From positions 122,557-186,556 of the forward strand of contig JAJQEO010000038.1 in assembly GCA_021201665.1 (NCBI GenBank): DNA of 64,000 bases. Direction: 5' to 3'. The notes beneath the pieces were generated by a model, which worked only from the letters and a program-made list of their open reading frames with translations, was not told the origin of the DNA and searched no databases. The DNA is from Lachnospiraceae bacterium. Lineage in GTDB: Bacteria; Bacillota; Clostridia; Lachnospirales; Lachnospiraceae. Both the position numbers and the translations under genes were made by a program. Each line of letters starts with the position of its first letter. Within the stretch, counting starts at the first letter, position 1. Below, piece by piece: positions 9,419-15,855 of this stretch.

Positions 9419-10261
9419 ATGGACATTCGTTATTCAGCAAACCAGCGCGATGTAAAGCGCTACACGACCGAAGAGCTGCGGGATGAATTTCTGATCCAGA
9501 ACCTGTATCAGGCAGATCAGGTCGTTGCAGTGTACAGCCACGTGGACCGTATGGTGACTCTGGGCTGCATGCCGGTCAACGAGGAGGTTCCGATTGAAAA
9601 GGGAATCGACGTATGGGCAAACTTTGGCACCAGCTATTTTCTGGAGCGCCGCGAGATCGGTATTTTTAACATCGGCTGCCCGGGAAAAATAACCGTGGAC
9701 GGCACCGTGTATCCGATGGGCAACAAGGACTGCCTCTACATCACCAGAGGCGCCAAGAAGGTCCTCTTCACCAGTGACAGTCCGGAAGCTCCGGCGAAGT
9801 TCTACATGGTATCTGCCCCGGCACACTGCTCCTACGAGACCCGCCTGATCAAAATCGAAGACGCGGCAAAACGCCCGGTCGGCGCTGCCGAAACTTCTAA
9901 CAAGAGAACCATCAACCAGTTCATCCACCCGAATGTTCTCAAAACCTGTCAGCTCTGCATGGGCCTGACCGTACTGGAGCCGGGCAGCGTCTGGAACACC
10001 ATGCCGGCCCATACCCACGAGCGCCGCATGGAGATCTACACCTACTTCGACCTGCCGGAGGGCAACGTAGTCTTCCACATGATGGGCGAAGGACAGGAAA
10101 CCCGCCACATCGTGATGCACAATGAAGAAGCCGTCATCTCCCCGTCTTGGTCGATTCACGCCGGCGCCGGCACCAGCAATTATACCTTCATCTGGGCGAT
10201 GGGCGGCGAAAACCAGGAATTCGACGACATGGACAACATCGCGATCACGGATATGAAGTAA
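9419..10261 (+). CDS. kduI: 5-keto-4-deoxyuronate isomerase
   Basis: Converts 5-keto-4-deoxyuronate (from unsaturated galacturonate/glucuronate) to 2,5-diketo-3-deoxygluconate. The 280-residue length is typical. Family features: EELRDEFLIQNLY near the N-terminus, GCMPVNEEVPIE near residue 43, the GIFNIGCPGKI strand, and the metal site region MPAHTHERRMEIYTYFDLPEG near residue 195, where the two His and a Glu of the cupin zinc site sit, with a later His in SWSIHAGAGTSNY. GAAAGGGGATAAG precedes the start. kduD follows 250 bp later, so the two consecutive steps are adjacent. Confidence 0.95.
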   Translation: MDIRYSANQRDVKRYTTEELRDEFLIQNLYQADQVVAVYSHVDRMVTLGCMPVNEEVPIEKGIDVWANFGTSYFLERREIGIFNIGCPGKITVDGTVYPMGNKDCLYITRGAKKVLFTSDSPEAPAKFYMVSAPAHCSYETRLIKIEDAAKRPVGAAETSNKRTINQFIHPNVLKTCQLCMGLTVLEPGSVWNTMPAHTHERRMEIYTYFDLPEGNVVFHMMGEGQETRHIVMHNEEAVISPSWSIHAGAGTSNYTFIWAMGGENQEFDDMDNIAITDMK

Positions 10262-10269
10262 ATTTTGTG

Positions 10270-10371
10270 GTAACTATTCAGGACAGTACCTCGCACTTGC
10301 TGCGAGGTACGTATGAAAACGTATATTTTACAGGGATAAGCCTCGCAACTGTGAAGGTACTGAACAGTTAC
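10270..10371 (+). repeat. TIR-bounded intergenic element, copy A
   Basis: A 102-bp element bounded by imperfect terminal inverted repeats: it opens GTAACTATTCAGGACAGTAC and closes GGTACTGAACAGTTAC. An inner palindrome CTCGCACTTGCTGCGAG lies near the left end. It sits between kduI and kduD. Its first 65 bp are almost identical to the element at 42763. No coding capacity. Confidence 0.8.
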
Positions 10372-10511
10372 ATTTTGTGCACGAGAGACTGGAAAAGCTA
10401 TCATATTTGCAACGCACATCGGGTTAAGAAAAACACGCAGTAAACTGGCACATAATGAACCAGGTATATAGCGGCATACGTCGTTTTACAAAAATCAAGG
10501 AGGAGAAAAAC

Positions 10512-11312
10512 ATGAGCGTATTAGATTCATTTTCACTGAAAGGCAAAGTAGCCCTCGTCACCGGAGCAACCTATGGGATCGGATTTGCAATCGCGGCCGC
10601 ATACGGCGAGGCAGGAGCAAAAATCGTATTTAACGGACACAACGAAGAGCGCCTGAAAAAAGCGGAGGAAGAGTACAAGAAGCTCGGCATCGAAGCAAAA
10701 GGCTATCTCTGCGACGTGACCGATGAAGACGAAGTAAATGCTATGGTAAAGAAAGCGACCGAAGAAGTCGGCGTGATCGACATTCTGGTAAACAACGCAG
10801 GAATCATCAAGCGCATCCCGATGTGCGAGATGTCCGCAGCAGAATTCCGCCAGGTCATCGACGTAGACCTGAACGCACCGTTCATCGTCTCCAAAGCCGT
10901 CATTCCGGGCATGATCGAAAAGGGCCATGGCAAGATCATCAACATCTGCTCCATGATGAGCGAGCTTGGCCGTGAGACCGTTTCCGCATACGCCGCAGCC
11001 AAGGGCGGCCTGAAGATGCTGACCAAAAACATCTGTTCCGAGTACGGCGGACAGAACATCCAGTGCAACGGCATCGGACCAGGCTACATCGCTACCCCGC
11101 AGACCGCGCCGCTGCGCGAGCCGCAGGCAGACGGCAGCCGCCATCCGTTCGACCAGTTCATCTGCGCCAAGACACCGGCCAACCGCTGGGGCGAGACCGA
11201 AGACCTGACCGGCCCGGCAGTCTTCCTGGCATCCGACGCATCCAACTTCGTCAACGGACAGATCCTCTATGTAGACGGCGGTATCCTGGCTTATATCGGG
11301 AAACAGCCGTGA
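10512..11312 (+). CDS. kduD: 2-deoxy-D-gluconate 3-dehydrogenase
   Basis: Short-chain dehydrogenase that reduces 2,5-diketo-3-deoxygluconate to 2-keto-3-deoxygluconate. The 266 residues contain the Rossmann motif TGATYGIGFAIA near 16-27, NNAGI near 95, the catalytic Ser in ICSMMSELGRETVSAYAAAKGG near 146, and the YxxxK pair (Y159/K163 region). The C-terminal NGQILYVDGGILAYIGKQP is KduD-like. Start chosen at 10512 because AAGGAGGAG lies just upstream; the in-frame ATG at 10455 has none. A strong terminator follows. Confidence 0.93.
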   Translation: MSVLDSFSLKGKVALVTGATYGIGFAIAAAYGEAGAKIVFNGHNEERLKKAEEEYKKLGIEAKGYLCDVTDEDEVNAMVKKATEEVGVIDILVNNAGIIKRIPMCEMSAAEFRQVIDVDLNAPFIVSKAVIPGMIEKGHGKIINICSMMSELGRETVSAYAAAKGGLKMLTKNICSEYGGQNIQCNGIGPGYIATPQTAPLREPQADGSRHPFDQFICAKTPANRWGETEDLTGPAVFLASDASNFVNGQILYVDGGILAYIGKQP

Positions 11313-11346
11313 TGAGGAAAAGAATCTTGCATATATCATAAAGCCG

Positions 11347-11388
11347 CCCGGCTGCTTTCTGGTGTTGGAAAGCGGCCGGGATTTTTTA
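11347..11388 (+). terminator. Terminator after kduD
   Basis: Stem CCCGGCTGCTTTC / GAAAGCGGCCGGG with one mismatch, 8-nt loop, then ATTTTTTAT. It separates the uronate genes from the defence island. Confidence 0.85.
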
Positions 11389-11528
11389 TGCGCGGACACG
11401 AAAGAAATCTCGTCGCTTTGCAGCTCGCGGCTGATGCAGCAAATAGGGAAGAAAGCGTTCCCTTATCCGATTGAAGCACCGAATCAGGCAAGGGACTTTG
11501 TATAACCTTCAATAATTGGTAATTTCTT

Positions 11529-11570
11529 ATAGCCAGAATCAGATATGGATGCTATAATTGTGCATGATTG
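11529..11570 (+). promoter_or_regulatory. Promoter-like element, left end of island
   Basis: TTATAGCCAGA, ten variable bases, then ATGCTATAATTGTGCAT. It contains a perfect extended -10 (TGCTATAAT at 11550-11558) with TAGCCA 17 nt upstream. A nearly identical element is at 26419-26460, at the other end of the defence island. It would start transcription about 60 bp before the ATPase gene. The rest of the 11389-11626 gap is empty. Confidence 0.6.
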
Positions 11571-11626
11571 CTTTGGGTGAGAAAAAATGCCGGTATAACC
11601 TGTGAATGAATACGTGGAGGAGCGAT

Positions 11627-12856
11627 ATGGGGAAAATTCTTGGAATTAAGATTCAAAATTATGGCTCACTGAAGGATGTACAGATGGGAAAATTATTCAG
11701 TGATCAGTCCGGCGAAGAACTTGGAAATATGGTTGCAGTAATTGGACAGAGTGGCAGTGGAAAAAGTACCCTTGCGGATGCGTTTGGCTTCATTTCTGAA
11801 TGTATTTTTTCCGATGTGGAGACTGCGTGTGATGCCAACAATCGTGGCGGTTATGATCAGCTGGTGTCTCAGGGAAGCAAGGATCCCATTCATTTTGAAA
11901 TTTATTATAAAGAAAATACAAATTCCAGACCAATTACTTATGAATTGACGATTGCAAAGGATAATTATGACCGACCTTATGTAAAAGAAGAACGTCTGCG
12001 GCAGCGCCGCCCGAATCAGAAGAATGGCAGACCGCTTTCTTTTTTGTATTTAACAGATGGAAAAGGGTATGCATTTGAAGGAACCGGCAGCGGACAGAAC
12101 GAGGACGGTTCTGTTGTTGGCGAAGGAGAAAAGGTAAATGTTGAACTGGCAGATACGCGAAAGCTTGGAATAGTGACACTGGGAGCAATGAAACAGTATT
12201 CCAGAATTGAAATGTTTCTGGGCTTTTTGAAAAGCTGGTACTTATGCTATTTCACACCGGATGCGGCAAGACAGATTCAAACTGCGGCACCGGCACAGCA
12301 TCTGAATCGTACAGGCAGCAATCTGAATAATGTTGCCCAGTATATGTATCGGGAGAATCCGTCTGAGTTCAAGAAGATCCTGACAGATATCCAAACTAAG
12401 ATACCGAATATTACAAAGATAGAACCAGTAAAGCTGCAAAACGGACAGATGGTTTTGGAATTTTGGCAGGAAGGATTTGACGAGCCATTTTTTTCTCAGA
12501 GAATGTCCGATGGTACATTGAAGCTATTTGCCTATTATCTGCTTTTACATGAACGAAATCCGCGTCAGCTGGTATTTGTGGAAGAACCGGAAAATGGACT
12601 TTACCATCAGTACATGGCAAAGCTGGCAATCGAAATGAAAAGAAGCGCCGGGAGCGCCTATGGAAAGCAGCTTTTTGTGACAACGCACAGCCCATTTTTT
12701 GTAAACGCTCTTTCACCGGATGAAGTATGGGTTCTGGAAAAACAGGAAGACGGATTTTCTGTTGCAAAACAGGCTTCCTCCTATGACTTTGTGCAGGATC
12801 TGGCAAGCGAAGGCGCTATGGTAGGAGATTTGTGGTACAGTGAATATTTCGGATAA
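11627..12856 (+). CDS. AAA family (RecF/SMC-like) ATPase
   Basis: A 409-residue ABC-type ATPase of the AAA_15/AAA_21 class often found in defence islands. It opens ILGIKIQNYGSLKDVQMG like RecF/OLD proteins. Walker A is GQSGSGKST near residue 42; a conserved SDGTLKLFAYYLLL signature lies near 300, Walker B LVFVEEPENGLYHQYM near 323, and a switch His in VTTHSPFFVNAL near 357. Start 11627 follows GGAGGAGCGAT. Such proteins usually pair with a nuclease or DUF4276-like partner; the sequence after it (12857-13158) is eroded and no full partner remains. Possibly an incomplete defence system or a stand-alone ATPase. Confidence 0.75.
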   Translation: MGKILGIKIQNYGSLKDVQMGKLFSDQSGEELGNMVAVIGQSGSGKSTLADAFGFISECIFSDVETACDANNRGGYDQLVSQGSKDPIHFEIYYKENTNSRPITYELTIAKDNYDRPYVKEERLRQRRPNQKNGRPLSFLYLTDGKGYAFEGTGSGQNEDGSVVGEGEKVNVELADTRKLGIVTLGAMKQYSRIEMFLGFLKSWYLCYFTPDAARQIQTAAPAQHLNRTGSNLNNVAQYMYRENPSEFKKILTDIQTKIPNITKIEPVKLQNGQMVLEFWQEGFDEPFFSQRMSDGTLKLFAYYLLLHERNPRQLVFVEEPENGLYHQYMAKLAIEMKRSAGSAYGKQLFVTTHSPFFVNALSPDEVWVLEKQEDGFSVAKQASSYDFVQDLASEGAMVGDLWYSEYFG

Positions 12857-12942
12857 TGTGACCGGAAGAAATATGCGGCGCCTGCGCCGGGAAATTTCAA
12901 TGGCCAACGAGCAACGCAGTCGCGAGAGGGAATGGAGGGACT

Positions 12943-13083
12943 ATGTATTTTCACTTTTTGATAGAATATCCGTCGGGAAAAGAACTGATAGAAGGATGGG
13001 GAGGACTGACGATGAAGATAAAATTACAGCAGGTCATTGATGCGATAGAAGAGGCGGACGATAATTGGACAGAAACCTTATAA
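12943..13083 (+). pseudogene. Short remnant ORF after the ATPase
   Basis: A 46-codon frame with a good GGAGGGA site. The first half (MYFHFLIEYPSGKELIEG) could be the start of a partner protein. The second half, from ATG 13012 (MKIKLQQVIDAIEEADDNW), resembles the N-terminus of UPF0158-type small proteins but stops after 23 codons. It looks like two truncated genes joined by deletion. The surrounding 12857-13158 stretch holds nothing else convincing. Confidence 0.35.
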
Positions 13084-13158
13084 AACATTGCTCTGTGTGT
13101 ATAACTATAAAATCTGAAATTGGAGGATGAGCTTCGGAAGAAGCTGGGACGATTGGAT

Positions 13159-13449
13159 ATGAAATATAACATTCCTGACATAGTGTTGAAGGATATTTGC
13201 CTTTTCGCGAAAGAACGTGGCGTTAAAAAAGTGATACTCTTTGGCTCACGGGCAAGAGGCACACATACGGTAAGAAGTGATATTGACATTGCAGTCTGCG
13301 GGGGCGACACCCTCGGGCTATATTTAGACCTTGTGGAGCGTTCCCATACGTTGCTGATGTTCGATGTCATAAACCTTGATAAAGGGATAGATGATGAATT
13401 AAAGCATGAAATTGAAAGGGACGGGATTTTAATATATGAGGAAACTTGA
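13159..13449 (+). CDS. mntA: MNT-type nucleotidyltransferase antitoxin
   Basis: A 96-residue minimal nucleotidyltransferase. The family motif GSX10DXD is exact: GS at 29-30 and D41/D43 (GSRARGTHTVRSDID), with a third acidic residue in MFDVIN. In HEPN/MNT toxin-antitoxin pairs this enzyme AMPylates a Tyr beside the HEPN active site and so silences the toxin. The gene overlaps the HEPN gene by 14 bp. The ATG at 13159 gives the usual length; an upstream TTG at 13120 would add 13 residues but lacks a better ribosome site. Confidence 0.88.
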   Translation: MKYNIPDIVLKDICLFAKERGVKKVILFGSRARGTHTVRSDIDIAVCGGDTLGLYLDLVERSHTLLMFDVINLDKGIDDELKHEIERDGILIYEET

Positions 13450-13837
13450 CAATTTCTCGAACTGTCTGAGTGATCTAAAGACCGCAGATTTTACAATGGC
13501 TGATAATAACGTTATTTACAGGACAGGAGTGATTGGTCAATTCAACCTGTCTTTTGAGTTTGCGTGGAAAGCCTTACAGGCGGTCTTATGTCTGCATGGC
13601 GTGGAAGGAGCTGAGACTGGCTCACCACGTGAAATCGTGCAGCTTGGATACAAGGTGGGGGTTGCCAGCGATGAGAGTGTATGGCTCACGATGTTAAAAA
13701 AACGCAATACCATTGTTCATGTTTATAACGAGGACGAGGCGAGTGAATTATTACTCCTGATTCGCGACAGTTTTATTCCTGCCTTGTCTGATTTGGAAAA
13801 TATCTTGTATGAGAAGGTTAAAGGGATTGAGGAGTGA
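13436..13837 (+). CDS. hepT: HEPN-domain RNase toxin, HepT type
   Basis: A 133-residue helical HEPN protein of the HI0074/nucleotidyltransferase-substrate-binding family. The RX4HXY motif is intact: R90, H95, Y97 in LKKRNTIVHVYNED. Known HepT toxins are RNases through R and H, and the Tyr is the residue AMPylated by MntA. It overlaps mntA by 14 bp, so expression is coupled. It is the clearest toxin-antitoxin pair in the island and lies between the AAA ATPase and the CRISPR-Cas genes. Confidence 0.88.
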   Translation: MRKLDNFSNCLSDLKTADFTMADNNVIYRTGVIGQFNLSFEFAWKALQAVLCLHGVEGAETGSPREIVQLGYKVGVASDESVWLTMLKKRNTIVHVYNEDEASELLLLIRDSFIPALSDLENILYEKVKGIEE

Positions 13838-13846
13838 GGAAAGCAA

Positions 13847-14116
13847 ATGGATTATGCAATATTAAGTAGTAAGTGTCAATATACAATATTCCGATTTGGA
13901 CAGGATACTTTTCGGTTCAGAACGCCCTATTCTTTGGAGTATTATTCGGAAATCAAAGAATGGGATCATGGCTATATTGTCGTTATGACAAAATATAGTC
14001 ATGATGAAAACTTGATAGAAGAATATATTGATCTGGTGCCTATACTGGAGGATTTATATTATGACGCAGATGAGTATTTAAATCAGATTAAGGAGGTCAG
14101 AATTCAATATGATTGA
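13847..14116 (+). CDS. Conserved small protein of unknown function
   Basis: An 89-residue acidic protein, rich in Tyr, Asp and Glu, with no membrane segment and no motif I recognise. GAGGAAAGCAA precedes the start. It begins 9 bp after hepT and overlaps the next gene by 8 bp, so 13847-14613 is one tight three-gene unit. Such sets of small genes occur in mobile regions of Clostridia; I cannot name a function. Confidence 0.6.
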   Translation: MDYAILSSKCQYTIFRFGQDTFRFRTPYSLEYYSEIKEWDHGYIVVMTKYSHDENLIEEYIDLVPILEDLYYDADEYLNQIKEVRIQYD

Positions 14117-14330
14117 CATTAAAGAAATTGCAGATAACGCAGATGTAATTGTGAATGGTTATGCTTTTACAAAATGTGATTTGGGCTATCGAGTGATAAA
14201 TTTGAACCGGCCATCGAAGGCTGCTGTTTTTTCAAAAAAAGGAGAGATGCTGGAAACATCCATGGATGATATAGAATTACGCATTGCGAAGAATTATCTG
14301 GAGCAAAATCAAAAATTTATGGAGGAGTAA
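14109..14330 (+). CDS. Conserved small protein of unknown function
   Basis: A 73-residue protein (begins MIDIKEIADNADVIVNGYAF). Its start overlaps the end of the upstream gene by 8 bp and its own end carries the GGAGGAG ribosome site of the next gene. The repeated hydrophobic pattern is compatible with a small alpha/beta fold. The name and function are unknown. Confidence 0.6.
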   Translation: MIDIKEIADNADVIVNGYAFTKCDLGYRVINLNRPSKAAVFSKKGEMLETSMDDIELRIAKNYLEQNQKFMEE

Positions 14331-14331
14331 T

Positions 14332-14613
14332 ATGCCGAAATATTATGAGTTTAAAGTTGCCGGATATTACTTGTATTTTACTTCTTTCTGCATAGTAGAG
14401 TGCATGCATGTTCATGCCAGTGACCGAAAAATGACAGAGGCTGGATCGGCAAAATTTTTTGTGAAAGAAGATGGAGATTCTGTTTTGCAGAATAGGGGAA
14501 CGCTTAACGACCGAGAGATAAAAAAGATTCAAGCATTTATCAAAGAACATTATCTTGATATGTACCAAAAATGGGCTGAGTATAGTCAGGAAGGTTTTTA
14601 CGGAGAAGAATAA
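14332..14613 (+). CDS. Small conserved protein, possibly DUF4160-like
   Basis: A 93-residue protein. The segment CMHVHASDRKM near residue 25 and GSAKFFVKEDGD near 41 recall the DUF4160 group of small proteins, often linked to toxin-antitoxin-like operons, but I am not certain of the match. GGAGGAG precedes the start by 4 bp. It forms a unit with the two genes upstream. Confidence 0.6.
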   Translation: MPKYYEFKVAGYYLYFTSFCIVECMHVHASDRKMTEAGSAKFFVKEDGDSVLQNRGTLNDREIKKIQAFIKEHYLDMYQKWAEYSQEGFYGEE

Positions 14614-14700
14614 TTTGAATGATTACTACACTCCCACCAACGGCGAGAGTTGGCCCATCAGAGCTGCCGTTGATGTCGTTCTCTGGAATCTTTAGGAAGA

Positions 14701-15012
14701 ATGACTATGAAAGAAAAAATTATGAGTGAAGTACTGCAAAGAATGTTGTTGTATCTCGATAATGCGCAGTCTGCAAAGCTACGGGAGATTCTGGAATACA
14801 CGTTCGCTAAATATGATACAGACGAGTGTTCAGATAATGATGAAAAAGAAAATGATGAACTGATTCAAAAGTTTATTGAGGCAAAATGAATCGAAGGCTG
14901 CTCAGATAAGACTTTAAAGTATTATCAGAAGACGATAGAGAATATGCTGATTGCTATAGGCAAGGGAGTGACGCATACTACGATGGGGATTTGAGAGGAT
15001 ATTTGACAACCT
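14701..15012 (+). pseudogene. Tyrosine-recombinase (integrase) remnant
   Basis: The N-terminal SAM-like part of a phage-type integrase. It starts MTMKEKIMSEVLQRMLLYLD and reads to LIQKFIEAK, hits a TGA at 14887 (probably from CGA Arg), then continues IEGCSDKTLKYYQKTIENML. A frameshift follows near 14985, after which LRGYLTTY appears in another frame. The catalytic domain is gone. The relic supports the idea that the surrounding defence genes arrived by site-specific integration. Confidence 0.75.
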
Positions 15013-15021
15013 ATGAGCATA

Positions 15022-15131
15022 TATTCTCCTTCGCCAACGAGCCTTGCAACCCACGGCTAAAAGCTCTCATCCTGCAGGTTGTGGATAATCAGCTTGGCGC
15101 AAATGATCCGCCAATTACTAGGAGGGAAGAG
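15022..15131 (+). pseudogene. Fragment of another conserved gene
   Basis: In the frame of the last integrase fragment the sequence changes character to FSFANEPCNPRLKALILQ and DNQLGANDPPITR. I think this is the conserved start of an unrelated small protein gene of Clostridia, joined to the integrase relic and cut off before its end. It ends in the ribosome site of the DUF3990 gene. Confidence 0.4.
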
Positions 15132-15132
15132 T

Positions 15133-15855
15133 ATGGCAGAAGTAAATGCGGCAACAAACCAAATATATCCTTTTCTGTTTGAGGCATCACCTGTCATAAA
15201 ATGCAATGAGATCATAACACTTTATCATGGCTCCAAAGAAGGAATCCATGGACCAATCGCGCCGATTAGCCGGGAACGCTGCGACTTTGGAAAAGGTTTT
15301 TATATGGGAACGGACCATAGCCAGCCTCTAACCTTAATTTGCAATTTTCCAAAAGCCAGATTATATAAACTTAGCTTTGACCTTTCAGACTTAGAAATAT
15401 TAAGAATCGATGTGGGATTGGAATGGGCGTTATTTGTAGCTTACCATCGCGAGAAAATGGAAGCTGAAAAAAGGACACAGTTCTATGAGCGGATAAAAAG
15501 CTGGGGAAAAGATTGCGACATGGTGACTGTTTATATCGCGAATGATCGGATGTTCGTAGTTCTTGATCGTTTTTTTAATGGTGAAATAACAGATTTAGCT
15601 CTTATACACAGCCTTTCAATTCTAAAACTTGGAAAACAGTATGTTGCTTTGACGGAAAAAGTATGTAGTAAAATTATAATTCTCGATGAACAGAGACTTT
15701 CGCAGGAGCAGCGGATGAGACTGAAAAAAGAGAGCGAATCCAACCGAAAAAAAGGAATCGCACTTGCGGAGGAGATGTGCAATATCGAAGAGAAGGGATG
15801 TTTTTTTGATGAAATAATAAAGGCAGGTGACGACTATGCTGGAATTAAGTCTTGA
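15133..15855 (+). CDS. DUF3990 (ADP-ribosyltransferase-fold) protein
   Basis: A 240-residue protein with the DUF3990 core: IITLYHGSKEGIHGPIAP near residue 33 and RERCDFGKGFYMGTDHSQPL near 50. These correspond to the NAD-binding strands of ART-fold toxins. The C-terminal third is a charged helix. Start 15133 follows GGAGGGAAGAGT. It overlaps cas3 by 20 bp, so cas3 translation is likely coupled to it. Family members usually occur in small operons and are suspected toxins; the usual partner gene directly downstream appears here as the N-terminal extension of Cas3. Activity on NAD is not proven by the motif alone. Confidence 0.75.
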   Translation: MAEVNAATNQIYPFLFEASPVIKCNEIITLYHGSKEGIHGPIAPISRERCDFGKGFYMGTDHSQPLTLICNFPKARLYKLSFDLSDLEILRIDVGLEWALFVAYHREKMEAEKRTQFYERIKSWGKDCDMVTVYIANDRMFVVLDRFFNGEITDLALIHSLSILKLGKQYVALTEKVCSKIIILDEQRLSQEQRMRLKKESESNRKKGIALAEEMCNIEEKGCFFDEIIKAGDDYAGIKS

